This document shows, piece by piece, positions 25,734 through 34,135 of a stretch of 64,000 nucleotides of DNA. Source of the DNA: Pseudomonadota bacterium (GTDB lineage: Bacteria; Pseudomonadota; Gammaproteobacteria; Burkholderiales; Burkholderiaceae_C). Each line of letters begins with the position of its first letter. The stretch's first letter is position 1. The position numbers and the translations under genes were made by a program. The notes under the pieces are model-generated. The model ran no database searches. It saw only the letters and a list, made by a program, of their open reading frames with translations, and had not been told where the DNA came from. The stretch lies in contig JAEZWW010000033.1 in the NCBI GenBank assembly GCA_023442945.1, positions 62,001-126,000 of the forward strand, written 5' to 3'.

Positions 25734-26362
25734 CGGCCGACGCGGCACTGCAGCGCATCGGCGTCTTCGGCGGCGCGTTCGACCCGCCGCACGACGCCCA
25801 TGTGGTCCTGGCGCGCGAGGCGATTGATGCGTTTGCGCTTGATCGGTTGCTGATCATTCCGACCGGCGATGCATGGCACAAAAGCCGCCCACTTAGCCCT
25901 GCGGCCGACCGCTTCGCCATGTGCCAGCTGGCGTTTGCCGGCCTTCCGCAAGCGGTGGTGGACGACCGCGAATTGCGCCGCGATGGCCCCACTTACACCA
26001 TCGACACCTTGACCGAATTGCGCGCCGACTGGCCGGCCGCCACGCTGTTTCTGCAGATCGGGGCCGACCAGGCCGCGGCCTTCCACACCTGGCGCCGGGC
26101 GCAGGATATCGTCGATATTGCTACCATTAGCATAGCTGCTCGCGCAGATTCAGCGGGGGCTGCGATGCAATTGGATGCTGAAAACCCGTTGCCCGGCCTG
26201 CGCGTGGCCCCAGGCCGCGTACGGGTCCTTCCGCTGCCGCCGCTGCCCCACAGCGCGACCGAAGTGCGCCGGCGCGTTGCCGCCGGCCTGCCCATTGACC
26301 ATCTGGTGGCGCCCGCCGTCGCCGGGTATATTGCCGATCACCACCTTTATTCCACGACCTGA
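25724..26362 (+). CDS. nadD: Nicotinate-nucleotide adenylyltransferase with a repeat-derived insert
   Basis: Forms nicotinate adenine dinucleotide from NaMN and ATP. The 212-residue protein has IGVFGGAFDPPHDAHVVLA near the N-terminus, QIGADQAAAFHTW near residue 115 and PHSATEVRRRVAAG near the C-terminus. The segment around residues 131-154, where relatives usually read V(A/x)xRPG, is instead IATISIAARADSAGAAM, encoded by a full dispersed-repeat copy. The frame is intact. ATG 25724 lies inside hemF, and the stop overlaps rsfS by one base. Confidence 0.95.
   Translation: MGVTADAALQRIGVFGGAFDPPHDAHVVLAREAIDAFALDRLLIIPTGDAWHKSRPLSPAADRFAMCQLAFAGLPQAVVDDRELRRDGPTYTIDTLTELRADWPAATLFLQIGADQAAAFHTWRRAQDIVDIATISIAARADSAGAAMQLDAENPLPGLRVAPGRVRVLPLPPLPHSATEVRRRVAAGLPIDHLVAPAVAGYIADHHLYSTT
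26115..26184 (-). repeat. Dispersed CAGCTAT element, copy 7, inside nadD
   Basis: Reverse copy wholly within coding sequence: GATATTGCTACCATTAGCAT, AGCTGCTCGCGCAGATTCAG and a distal GGGGGCTGCGATGC then AATTGGATGCTGAAAA. It aligns end to end with the intergenic copies and encodes about 23 residues of NadD without breaking the frame. Confidence 0.75.
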
Positions 26363-27144
26363 TGAGCGAAACCGCCGCCAAAAAAGACGTCCAGAAACTC
26401 CAGCGCACCATCGTCGATGCCCTGGAAGACATCAAGGCCCAGGACATCCGGGTGTTCAACACCGAACACCTGTCGCCGCTGTTTGAGCGCGTTGTCGTTG
26501 CCAGCGGCACGTCCAACCGCCAGACCAAGGCCCTGGCCGCCAGCGTGCGCGACAAGCTGCGCGACGCCGGCTTCGGCAAACCCCGAATCGAAGGCGAAGA
26601 AAACGGCGAATGGATCATCGTCGACTGCGGCCCGGCCGTGGTCCACGTGATGCAGCCGGCCATCCGCCAGTACTACAACCTGGAAGAGATCTGGGGCGAC
26701 AAGCCGGTGCGCCTAAAAGGCCCGGACGCGCGCGCCGCCGGCGCCCAGCGCAAGTCCGCCGCCATGGGCGAGCCCGAAGCGCCGGCCAAAAAGCCCACCG
26801 CCAAGAAAGCCAGCGCCAAAGCGGCACCGGCCAAGAAAGTCGCGGCCAAGAAAGCACCCGCCAAAGCGCCCGTGAAGGCCGCCGCCGTGAAGAAGGCCGT
26901 GGCCAAGAAAGCGCCCGCCAAAAAGCCCCTCGCCAAAACCGCGGCGCGCAAATCCGCGGCGACCTTGCCCGTGCAGGTCGTTAACAAGCCCAAGGCGCCG
27001 GCGAAGACTGCCGCCAAGTCATCTGCGCGCCCAGCCGCCAAGTCTGCTGGCAAACCCGCACCGGCCAAGAAGGCCGTGGCGAAGAAAGCCCCTGAAAAAA
27101 AGGCCCCTGCAAAGAAGGCCGCCAGCCCGCGCGCCAGCCGCTGA
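26362..27144 (+). CDS. rsfS: Ribosome silencing factor with a long histone H1-like tail
   Basis: RsfS binds ribosomal protein L14 and blocks subunit joining when nutrients are scarce. Residues 1-125 form a complete RsfS domain (VDALEDIKAQDIRVFNT, VVVASGTSNRQTKALAASV, WIIVDCGPAVVHVMQP, YYNLEEIWGD). Residues about 137-260 are a Lys/Ala/Pro-rich tail with many KKAPAK or AKK units, like histone H1 tails. RsfS is normally about 105-130 residues, so this protein is doubled in length. The frame is continuous up to the stop 9 bp before rlmH. nadD-rsfS-rlmH is a common gene order. Confidence 0.95.
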   Translation: MSETAAKKDVQKLQRTIVDALEDIKAQDIRVFNTEHLSPLFERVVVASGTSNRQTKALAASVRDKLRDAGFGKPRIEGEENGEWIIVDCGPAVVHVMQPAIRQYYNLEEIWGDKPVRLKGPDARAAGAQRKSAAMGEPEAPAKKPTAKKASAKAAPAKKVAAKKAPAKAPVKAAAVKKAVAKKAPAKKPLAKTAARKSAATLPVQVVNKPKAPAKTAAKSSARPAAKSAGKPAPAKKAVAKKAPEKKAPAKKAASPRASR

Positions 27145-27153
27145 TCGGCGCGC

Positions 27154-27624
27154 ATGAAGCTGCTGGTTGTCGCCGTCGGGCAACGCGTCCCGGCGTGGGC
27201 GCAAACCGCCTGGGACGACTACGCCAAGCGCTTCCCGCCCGAGCTCAAGCTGGAGCTCAAAGCCATCAAGACCGAACCGCGCGCGGGCGGCAAGACCGCC
27301 GCGCAGCTGATGGCGGCCGAGCGCCAGCGCATCGAAGCGGCCATCCCCAAGGGCACGCACACCGTCGTGCTGGACGAGCGCGGCACGCCGCTCACCACGC
27401 AAGCCTTGGCCACGCGCCTGACCGGCTGGCAAGGCCTGGGCGGCGATGTCGCGCTGCTGATCGGCGGCCCCGATGGCCTCGACCCAGAGTTGCGCCGCGC
27501 CGCGCACGAGCGCATTCGCTTGTCCGATTTGACGCTGCCCCACGCCATGGTGCGCGTGCTGTTGGTCGAGCAGCTCTACCGCGCGTGGTCGGTCAACGCC
27601 GGGCATCCGTACCACCGGGAGTGA
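27154..27624 (+). CDS. rlmH: 23S rRNA pseudouridine-1915 N3-methyltransferase
   Basis: SPOUT-family methyltransferase that modifies position 1915 in helix 69 of 23S rRNA. The 156-residue protein starts MKLLVVAVGQRVPAWAQ, has LDERGTPLTTQALATRL, then the trefoil-knot SAM-binding LLIGGPDGLDPELR and the C-terminal LTLPHAMVRVLLVEQLYRAW followed by HPYHRE. Complete and standard in length. It lies directly after rsfS. Confidence 0.98.
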   Translation: MKLLVVAVGQRVPAWAQTAWDDYAKRFPPELKLELKAIKTEPRAGGKTAAQLMAAERQRIEAAIPKGTHTVVLDERGTPLTTQALATRLTGWQGLGGDVALLIGGPDGLDPELRRAAHERIRLSDLTLPHAMVRVLLVEQLYRAWSVNAGHPYHRE

Positions 27625-27661
27625 GGGCGCAAGCCTTCCGCCCACCGTGCCGGTTGCGCTC

Positions 27662-27922
27662 ATGCCATTGCTGACGGGACTGGCGCTGGCGGCGTGTGCC
27701 GCCCTGCTGTTCGTGTGGGCGGCCACGCGCAAGCTGACGCGGGGCGACGTCGCCTGGACCACGCGCCCATGGCTTTGGTTCGTGCGCCACCATCCGCTGA
27801 CGCGATCCCGCCGCACCGCGGCCGTCGTGCCGGGGCGGCGTGCGCAGTTCATGGCCGCGTTCTGCTTTGGCTTCGTGGTAGCGTGCCCGTTGTGCGCCGT
27901 GCTCGTCAGCCGGTTTTGGTGA
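27662..27922 (+). CDS. Small hypothetical membrane protein
   Basis: 86 residues from ATG 27662 (91 if GTG 27647 is used), with two hydrophobic segments (about residues 3-22 and 63-82) flanking a basic loop rich in Arg. No family is recognised. It lies between rlmH and maf on the same strand, 37 bp after rlmH, so it may be part of the operon. Coding status rests on the membrane-like pattern and lack of an alternative; moderate confidence. Confidence 0.45.
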   Translation: MPLLTGLALAACAALLFVWAATRKLTRGDVAWTTRPWLWFVRHHPLTRSRRTAAVVPGRRAQFMAAFCFGFVVACPLCAVLVSRFW

Positions 27923-27961
27923 CGTCCCTGCGGCCCGCTTTTTTGAGATTGCAACAACGCC

Positions 27962-28564
27962 GTGCCTGAATTCATCTATCTCGCCTCCCAAAGCCCGCGC
28001 CGGCGCCAGTTGCTGGAACAGCTGGGCGTGCGCCTCAGCCTGCTGCTGCCCGATGACGCGGACGCGGCCGAAGCGCTGGAAGCTGTGCGCCCGGCCGAAG
28101 CACCCGCGACCTACGTGCGGCGGGTGACAGGGCTGAAGTTGCAGGACGCGCTGCGCCGCTTGGCCGAGCGCCATCTGCCGCCGGCGCCGGTGCTGTGTTC
28201 CGACACCACCGTGGCGCTGGGGCGGCGCATTCTGGGTAAACCGGCCGACGCGCACGAAGCGGCCGAGATGCTGGGCGCGCTGTCGGGTCAGACGCACCGC
28301 GTGCTGACGGCGGTGGCGGTGCAACTGGGCGAGCAGCGCGTGGAAGCACTCAGCGAATCGCGCGTGCGCTTTGCGGCTTTGGACGCAGCCACCCTTGCCG
28401 CCTACGTCGACAGCGGCGAATGGCAAGGCAAGGCCGGCGCCTACGCGATCCAGGGCAGGGCGGCGGCGTTCATCGAACACATCAGCGGCAGCTACAGCGG
28501 CATCATGGGTTTGCCGCTGTTTGAAACCGCCGCGCTTTTGAAAGAAATCGGCCGCCAGCCCTAG
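27962..28564 (+). CDS. maf: Maf-family nucleoside triphosphate pyrophosphatase
   Basis: House-cleaning pyrophosphatase acting on dTTP/UTP or modified nucleotides. The 200-residue protein has the signature LASQSPRRRQLLEQLGV at the N-terminus, a CSDTTVALGRRILGKP loop with the catalytic Asp, and GKAGAYAIQGRAAAFI near residue 160. The start is GTG. The last codons (KEIGRQP and stop) lie inside a dispersed-repeat copy that runs on to the start of rng. YhdE-type and YceF-type subfamilies are not separated here. Confidence 0.93.
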   Translation: MPEFIYLASQSPRRRQLLEQLGVRLSLLLPDDADAAEALEAVRPAEAPATYVRRVTGLKLQDALRRLAERHLPPAPVLCSDTTVALGRRILGKPADAHEAAEMLGALSGQTHRVLTAVAVQLGEQRVEALSESRVRFAALDAATLAAYVDSGEWQGKAGAYAIQGRAAAFIEHISGSYSGIMGLPLFETAALLKEIGRQP

Positions 28565-28599
28565 GGGGACTTGCGCGGGCAGCTACCAAACATGCAGCA
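28535..28599 (+). repeat. Dispersed CAGCTAT element, copy 8, spanning the maf-rng junction
   Basis: Forward copy: TTTGAAAGAAATCGGCCGCC, AGCCCTAGGGGGACT and TGCGCGGGCAGCTACC then AAACATGCAGC. The TAG stop of maf is the CCCTA part of the element, and the ATG of rng is in its 3' tail. Confidence 0.8.
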
Positions 28600-30082
28600 A
28601 GACATTCTGATCAACTGGGCGCCCCAAGAGACGCGCGTGGCCGTCATCGAACACGGTGCGGTGCAGGAAGTGCACGTCGAACGCACGCTGGAGCGGGGCC
28701 TGGTCGGCAACATCTACGTGGGCAAAGTGGCGCGCGTGCTGCCGGGCATGCAGTCGGCCTTCATCGACATCGGGCTGGAGCGCGCGGCCTTCCTGCACGT
28801 GGCCGATTTGTGGCAGCGCCCGCTGGAGGGCGAAAGCCTGTCGGCCAGTCGCGCCGCCACGCCGCAACGGCCGATCGAGAAGCAGGTGTTTGAGGGCCAG
28901 ACGCTGATGGTGCAGGTCATCAAGGACCCGATCGGCACCAAGGGCGCGCGCCTGTCCACGCAGGTCAGCCTGGCCGGGCGCATGCTGGTGTATTTGCCGC
29001 AGGACGACCACATCGGCGTGTCGCAAAAGATCCCGGCCACGCTGCGCGACAGTCTGCGCACGCGTGTGCAGGCGCTGGCCAGCGCAGGCGTGGCCGATGG
29101 CAAGACCGGTGGCTTCATCCTGCGCACCAACGCCGAAGACGCCTCAGACGCCGAGCTGGGCGAAGACATCGCCTACCTGCGCAAGGCCTGGACGCGCATC
29201 CGCGAGGCGTCCACGCGCCAGTCGCCGGCCAGCCTGCTGCACGAAGACCTGAGTCTGCTGCAGCGCGTGCTGCGCGATCTGACGGGCGAGGGGACGCAGT
29301 CGATCCTGATCGATTCGCACGAGCAATTCGACGCGCTCGTGGCCTTCGGGCGCGAATTCATGCCCGCCGCGGCCGCGCACCTGCAGCTGTACAAAGGCGA
29401 GCGGCCAATTTTCGACCTGTACAACGTCGACGAAGAAATCACCAAGGCGCTGGGCCGTCGCGTGGATTTGAAGTCCGGCGGCTACCTGATCGTCGACCAG
29501 ACCGAGGCGCTGACCACCATCGACGTCAACACCGGCGGCTACGTCGGCACGCGCAACTTCGACGACACGGTGTTCAAGACCAACCTGGAAGCCGCGCAGG
29601 CGATTGCGCGCCAGCTGCGCCTGCGCAACCTGGGCGGCATCGTGATCGCCGACTTCATCGACATGACGCAGGCCGAACACCAGCAGGCGGTGCTGAGCGA
29701 ATTCCGCAAGCAGCTGGCACGCGACCGCGTGAAGACGCAGGTCGGCGGCTTTTCACCGCTGGGGTTGGTGGAGATGACGCGCAAGCGCACGCGCGAATCG
29801 CTGGCGCAGCTGCTGAGCGAGACCTGCGACCAGTGCCAGGGCGCCGGGCGCGTGCGCACGGCGCGCACCGTGGCCTACGACATCCTGCGCGAAATCCTGC
29901 GCGAGGCGCGCCAGTTCAACCCCAAGGAATTCCGCGTGGTGGCGACGCCGGCGGTGATCGAGATGCTGCTGGACGAAGAAAGCCAGCACTTGGCCGGCTT
30001 GTCGGACTTCATCGGCAAGCCGATCTCGCTGCAGGCCGAAAACGCGCTGGGGCCGGACCAGTACGATATCGTGCTGCTCTGA
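28592..30082 (+). CDS. rng: Ribonuclease G
   Basis: Endoribonuclease of the RNase E/G family, needed for 16S rRNA 5' maturation and mRNA decay. The 496-residue protein has an S1 RNA-binding domain (about residues 35-120, GNIYVGKVARVLPGMQSAF). The DNase I-like catalytic part has DQTEALTTIDVNTGG and IVIADFIDM carrying the two metal-binding Asp residues, and a CDQCQG zinc-link pair. ATG 28592 (MQQDILINWAPQETRVA) matches family N-termini; a TTG 21 bases upstream is possible but lies in repeat sequence. The maf-rng order is common in proteobacteria. Confidence 0.96.
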   Translation: MQQDILINWAPQETRVAVIEHGAVQEVHVERTLERGLVGNIYVGKVARVLPGMQSAFIDIGLERAAFLHVADLWQRPLEGESLSASRAATPQRPIEKQVFEGQTLMVQVIKDPIGTKGARLSTQVSLAGRMLVYLPQDDHIGVSQKIPATLRDSLRTRVQALASAGVADGKTGGFILRTNAEDASDAELGEDIAYLRKAWTRIREASTRQSPASLLHEDLSLLQRVLRDLTGEGTQSILIDSHEQFDALVAFGREFMPAAAAHLQLYKGERPIFDLYNVDEEITKALGRRVDLKSGGYLIVDQTEALTTIDVNTGGYVGTRNFDDTVFKTNLEAAQAIARQLRLRNLGGIVIADFIDMTQAEHQQAVLSEFRKQLARDRVKTQVGGFSPLGLVEMTRKRTRESLAQLLSETCDQCQGAGRVRTARTVAYDILREILREARQFNPKEFRVVATPAVIEMLLDEESQHLAGLSDFIGKPISLQAENALGPDQYDIVLL

Positions 30083-30085
30083 GCC

Positions 30086-30156
30086 GGTTTTCAAGCGTTT
30101 TCGCCTGCTGGCCCTACAACCACCTGCGCAGGCAGCTATCTAAAAGATAGTATTGA
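30086..30156 (+). repeat. Dispersed CAGCTAT element, copy 9, overlapping the msbA 3' end
   Basis: Forward copy between convergent rng and msbA: TTTTCAAGCGTTTTCGCCTG, CTGGCCCTACAACCACC and TGCGCAGGCAGCTATC. The complementary strand gives msbA its last codons (NTIF) and TAG stop. Confidence 0.9.
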
Positions 30157-32053
30157 GCGTAGTCGATGCGTCGCCGGCAGCGGTGGGCGGCACGGGTTCG
30201 GCGGCGGGATCGGCTGGCGCCGGGCTGGCGGTGGCGCCCGGGAAGTGATGCAGCCGCGCGTACAGCCCGCCGGCCTGGATCAGCGCCGCGTGCGTGCCCG
30301 ATTCAACGATGCGGCCACGCTCCATCACGACGATCCGGTCGGCGTGTTCGATGGTCGACAGGCGGTGCGCGATGACCAGCGTGGTGCGCCCGGTCATGGC
30401 GCGGGCGATGGCTTGCTGCACCAGGCGTTCGCTTTCGGTGTCGAGCGCGGACGTGGCCTCGTCCAGCAGCAGCACCGGCGCGTCCTTGTACAGCGCGCGG
30501 GCAATCGCCAGGCGCTGGCGCTGGCCGCCCGACAGCTGCGTGGCGTTGTGGCCCAGCACCGTGTCGATGCCCTGCGGCAGGGCCGATACATGGCCCCATA
30601 AATTGGCGTCGTCCAGGCAGCGCTGCACAAGCTCGCGGTCGATCTGCGTCGCACCCAGCGCCACGTTGGCGGCCACGCTGTCGTTCAGCATGGTGACGTC
30701 CTGGCTGACCAGGGCGAACTGCGCGCGCAGCGCATGCAGCGGCCAGTCGCAGATGTCGGTGCCGTCCAGCAGCACGTGCCCCGACGTCGGCAGCACAAAG
30801 CGCGGCAGCAGGTTGACCAGCGTGGTCTTGCCCGAGCCCGAAGGCCCGACCAACGCCACCGTTTCGCCGGCGCGCACGTGCAGGCTGAGGTTGTCCAGCG
30901 CCGGGTCGCTGTCGTCGGCATAGCGCACGCTGACGTGCTCCAGCGCGATCTCACCGCGGGCGCGTGGCACCGGCGTTTCCGGTGGCGGCGCAGTGGACGA
31001 GCCGGGCTCGGGCAGCACTTCAGCCATCAGGTCCAGCCCGCGCTCCAGCGCGGCCAGGCCGCGCGTGATCGGGCCGACCACGTCGGTCAGGCGGCGCAGC
31101 GGCTGGATCAGCATCAGCATGGCGCCAATGAAGGACACGAAACCGCCCACCGTGATGCTGCGGCCCGCGCTGCTCTGGCCCTGGTACAGCGCGATGCCGA
31201 TCACCACCGACAGCGCCACCGCTGCGGCCATCTGCGCCAGCGGCATGGCGCCGGCCGAGGCGCTGGTGGCCTTGATCGACAGGTTGCGCAAATGGCGGCT
31301 GAGGCCGTCAAAGCGCGTCGCCTGCTGCGCCTGCGCGCCGTGCAGGCGGACCATGCGGTGGGCCAGCACGTTTTCTTCGACCACGTAGGCCAGCTCGTCG
31401 GTCGTGGCCTGCGCCAGGCGCGTGTAGCGGTACAGGCGCCGCGACATCACCTTCATGATCACACCGACGATGGGCACCAGCACCAGCACGATCAGCGTCA
31501 GCGACCAGTTGAGGTACAGCAGGTAGGCCATCAGCGCGACGACCGAAAAGCTGTCGCGCGCCAGGTTCAGCACCGCCTGCACCAGCAGCGTGGTGCCGGT
31601 CTGCACTTCGTAGACGATGGTGTTGGCCAGCTGGCTGGCGCTCTGGCGGGCGAACAGCGTCAGGTCGGCGTTCAGCAGGCGGTCAAACAGCTGGGCGCGC
31701 AGCTTGATCATGCCGTCGTTGGCAATGCGCGACAGCGCGTACTGGCTGGCAAAGTGGGCAAAGCCGCGCAGCGCAAACAGCCCGACGATGGCCACGGGCA
31801 CGATCCAGATCGGCAGGCTGCCTTGCGTGAAGCCTTCGTCCAGCAGGGGCTTGAGCAAGGCGGGGACGGACGCCTCGGTCAGCGCGCTGATCAGCGTGCC
31901 CAGCCCGGCGATCAGCCAACCCAGGCGGTATTCGCTGAAATACGTCCACAGCCGGGCCAGGCGCGCACCCAGCGGGCGCTGCGCGGAAACAGAGGCGGCG
32001 GGGGGCTCGGGGCGACGGGAACTCATGCGGGCGGAAAAAGCCGAATCGCGCAT
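30140..32053 (-). CDS. msbA: MsbA-like ABC exporter (lipid A flippase)
   Basis: Fused membrane-plus-ATPase half transporter that flips lipid A core across the inner membrane as a homodimer. 637 residues from ATG 32053 (or 628 from ATG 32026; neither has a clear ribosome-binding site). Six membrane segments occupy about residues 45-330. The nucleotide-binding domain has Walker A VGPSGSGKTTL, signature LSGGQRQRLAIARAL, Walker B VLLLDEATSALD and the H-loop IAHRLST. A Pro/Ala-rich tail ends in repeat-derived NTIF. It is divergent from tolB across a gap with an inverted repeat. Confidence 0.9.
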   Translation of the reverse strand: MRDSAFSARMSSRRPEPPAASVSAQRPLGARLARLWTYFSEYRLGWLIAGLGTLISALTEASVPALLKPLLDEGFTQGSLPIWIVPVAIVGLFALRGFAHFASQYALSRIANDGMIKLRAQLFDRLLNADLTLFARQSASQLANTIVYEVQTGTTLLVQAVLNLARDSFSVVALMAYLLYLNWSLTLIVLVLVPIVGVIMKVMSRRLYRYTRLAQATTDELAYVVEENVLAHRMVRLHGAQAQQATRFDGLSRHLRNLSIKATSASAGAMPLAQMAAAVALSVVIGIALYQGQSSAGRSITVGGFVSFIGAMLMLIQPLRRLTDVVGPITRGLAALERGLDLMAEVLPEPGSSTAPPPETPVPRARGEIALEHVSVRYADDSDPALDNLSLHVRAGETVALVGPSGSGKTTLVNLLPRFVLPTSGHVLLDGTDICDWPLHALRAQFALVSQDVTMLNDSVAANVALGATQIDRELVQRCLDDANLWGHVSALPQGIDTVLGHNATQLSGGQRQRLAIARALYKDAPVLLLDEATSALDTESERLVQQAIARAMTGRTTLVIAHRLSTIEHADRIVVMERGRIVESGTHAALIQAGGLYARLHHFPGATASPAPADPAAEPVPPTAAGDASTTLNTIF

Positions 32054-32085
32054 TCTACGAAGGCTGGGCGCAAAAGCGGGGCCAG

Positions 32086-32138
32086 GTGAAATTTGTCCGA
32101 ATGCGGGAACTATGGCGCGCGCATCTGGACAAATTCAC
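32086..32138. repeat. Inverted repeat in the msbA-tolB divergent gap
   Basis: GTGAAATTTGTCC (32086-32098) faces GGACAAATTCAC (32127-32138), complementary apart from one extra A, across 28 bases. The right arm ends 4 bp before a TTGAAA hexamer that could be the tolB -35 box. It could be an operator for one or both genes. Confidence 0.55.
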
Positions 32139-32228
32139 AGTTTGAAACGTGCGTTCACGCAGGCTTGTTACCATTGCCGCCGTGCCACGACTCGCCGCCT
32201 TCGGGTGCCATTCGCTGCCGCTCTGTTT

Positions 32229-33530
32229 ATGACCTCTTTCCGCACCGACTCCAAGCTCTCCCCCAACTGGCAACGCCGCGGTCTGGTGACTGCCCTGGCC
32301 GTTGCCCCCATCACCCCCGCGTTGGCGCAGTTCCGCGTCGAAGTCTCCGGCGTCGGCCTGACCCAGCTGCCGATCGCGCTGGTGCCGTTCCGGGGCGAAG
32401 ACGCCTCGCCGCAGAAGATCAGCGCCATCATCCGCGCCGATCTCGAGCGCTCGGGCCAGTTCCGCTCGGTCGACACGTCCGGCCAGTCGATGGACGAGAC
32501 GCAGCGCCCCGACATGTCGGTGTGGCGCCAGCGCACCGCCGACGCCTTGGCCGGCGGCAGCGTCACGCGCCTGCCGGACGGGCGTTGGGACGTGCGCTTT
32601 CGCCTATGGGACGTGGTCAAGGGCCAGGACCTGGGCGGGCAGGGTTACGTCGTGCCCCAGGCCGATCTGCGCCTGGCCGCGCACAAGATCGCCGATTACA
32701 TCTACGAAAAGCTGACGGGCGAAAAGGGCGTGTTTTCCACGCGCCTGGCCTACGTCACCAAGGCCGGCGGCCGCTACACGCTGTGGGTGGCCGATTCGGA
32801 CGGCGAAAACGCGCAGGCCGCGCTGGGCAGCCCCGAGCCCATCATCTCGCCGACCTGGTCGCCCACCGGGTCGCAACTGGCCTACGTGTCGTTTGAATCG
32901 CGCAAGCCCGTGATCTACGTGCACGACGTGTCCACCGGGCGCCGCCGCTTGCTGGCCAACTTCCGCGGCTCGAACTCGGCCCCGGCCTGGTCGCCCGATG
33001 GCCGCAGCCTGGCCGTCACGCTGTCGCGCGATGGCGGTTCGCAGCTGTACATCATCAGCGCCAGCGGCGGCGAGCCGCGCCGCCTGACCCAATCGCAAAG
33101 CATTGATACCGAACCGACGTTCTCGCCCGATGGCAGCTCGATCTACTTCGTGAGCGACCGCGGTGGCGCGCCGCAGATCTACCGCATGTCGGCCAGCGGC
33201 GGTGCGGCGCAGCGCGTGACCTTCAGCGGCAGCTACAACGTATCGCCTTCGGTCAGTCCGGACGGTCGTTGGCTGGCCTACGTCACCCGCACCGGTGGCT
33301 TCAAGCTCCAGGTGATGGAACTGGCGTCGGGCAATGTCACGTCGGTGACCGATACCTCGGACGATGAAAACCCCAGCTTCGCCCCCAACAGCCGCCTGAT
33401 CGTCTACGCCACGCGCCAAGGCGGCCGCGAGGCACTCATGACGACCACCGTGGACGGCAAGATCAAGGCCCGCTTGGCGGGCAAGGGCGGCGACATTCGC
33501 GAACCGTCCTGGGGCCCGTTCCAACGCTGA
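32229..33530 (+). CDS. tolB: Tol-Pal system periplasmic protein TolB
   Basis: Periplasmic beta-propeller that binds Pal and couples it to TolQRA for outer-membrane constriction at division. The 433-residue protein begins at ATG 32229 with a basic N-region, a hydrophobic core and cleavage near ALA-QFRVEV. The N-terminal domain (to about residue 165) is followed by repeated propeller blades with SPDG/SPTG turns (WSPDGRSLAVT, FSPDGSSIYFV, VSPDGRWLAYV). pal and cpoB follow; tolQRA are not in the window. Confidence 0.96.
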   Translation: MTSFRTDSKLSPNWQRRGLVTALAVAPITPALAQFRVEVSGVGLTQLPIALVPFRGEDASPQKISAIIRADLERSGQFRSVDTSGQSMDETQRPDMSVWRQRTADALAGGSVTRLPDGRWDVRFRLWDVVKGQDLGGQGYVVPQADLRLAAHKIADYIYEKLTGEKGVFSTRLAYVTKAGGRYTLWVADSDGENAQAALGSPEPIISPTWSPTGSQLAYVSFESRKPVIYVHDVSTGRRRLLANFRGSNSAPAWSPDGRSLAVTLSRDGGSQLYIISASGGEPRRLTQSQSIDTEPTFSPDGSSIYFVSDRGGAPQIYRMSASGGAAQRVTFSGSYNVSPSVSPDGRWLAYVTRTGGFKLQVMELASGNVTSVTDTSDDENPSFAPNSRLIVYATRQGGREALMTTTVDGKIKARLAGKGGDIREPSWGPFQR

Positions 33531-33593
33531 TGCATTCACTGCGGATTGGTACCGCGCTTTTCCCAACTTTTTCTTGAATCAGGAGTATTCATC

Positions 33594-34127
33594 ATGATGA
33601 AGCGTTATTTGATGGTGGCCGCGTTGGCCATGGTTCTGGCGGGCTGCGGCTCCAACGTCAAGCTGGATCCGCCGATCCAGGGCTCTGACACCACGGCGAC
33701 CACCGGCAGCGGCGGCGCGGACAGCCAAGGCGCAGGCCAAAGCACGGTCACGCAAGTGCAGGCCGGCGGTTCGGGTTCTGACGCGGCAGGTCCTGCAGGC
33801 GTCGAACGCGTGATCTATTTCGACTACGACAGCTTCTCCGTCAAGCCGGAATACCAGGGTCTGGTGGACCAGCATGCGCGTTTCCTGCAGTCCAACAAGG
33901 GCCGCAGCATCTCGCTGGAAGGCAACACCGACGAGCGCGGCAGCCGCGAATACAACCTGGCCCTGGGCCAAAAGCGCGCTGAAGCGGTTCGCCGTGCGAT
34001 GACCCTGGTCGGCGCCAGCGACGCCCAGATCGAAGCCGTGAGCTTTGGTGAAGAGAAGCCGGCCGTGCAAGGCAGCAGCGAAGACGCTTACGCCAAGAAC
34101 CGCCGCGTCGAAATCCGTTACCGCTGA
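33594..34127 (+). CDS. pal: Peptidoglycan-associated lipoprotein Pal
   Basis: Outer-membrane lipoprotein that binds peptidoglycan and TolB. 177 residues: signal peptide with lipobox LAGC (Cys about residue 18), a Gly/Ser/Thr/Gln-rich linker to about residue 65, then an OmpA-like domain (VIYFDYDSFSVKPEY, LEGNTDERGSREYNLALGQK with the diaminopimelate-binding Asp and Arg, and KNRRVEIRY). AGGAG lies about 8 bases before ATG 33594; the next codon is also ATG. Confidence 0.97.
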   Translation: MMKRYLMVAALAMVLAGCGSNVKLDPPIQGSDTTATTGSGGADSQGAGQSTVTQVQAGGSGSDAAGPAGVERVIYFDYDSFSVKPEYQGLVDQHARFLQSNKGRSISLEGNTDERGSREYNLALGQKRAEAVRRAMTLVGASDAQIEAVSFGEEKPAVQGSSEDAYAKNRRVEIRYR

Positions 34128-34135
34128 GCCGCCCG

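Noticed and set aside
28571..28591. TTG 28571 as the start of RNase G
   Set aside because: It would add repeat-encoded residues before the conserved MQQDILINW start. ATG 28592 matches the family.
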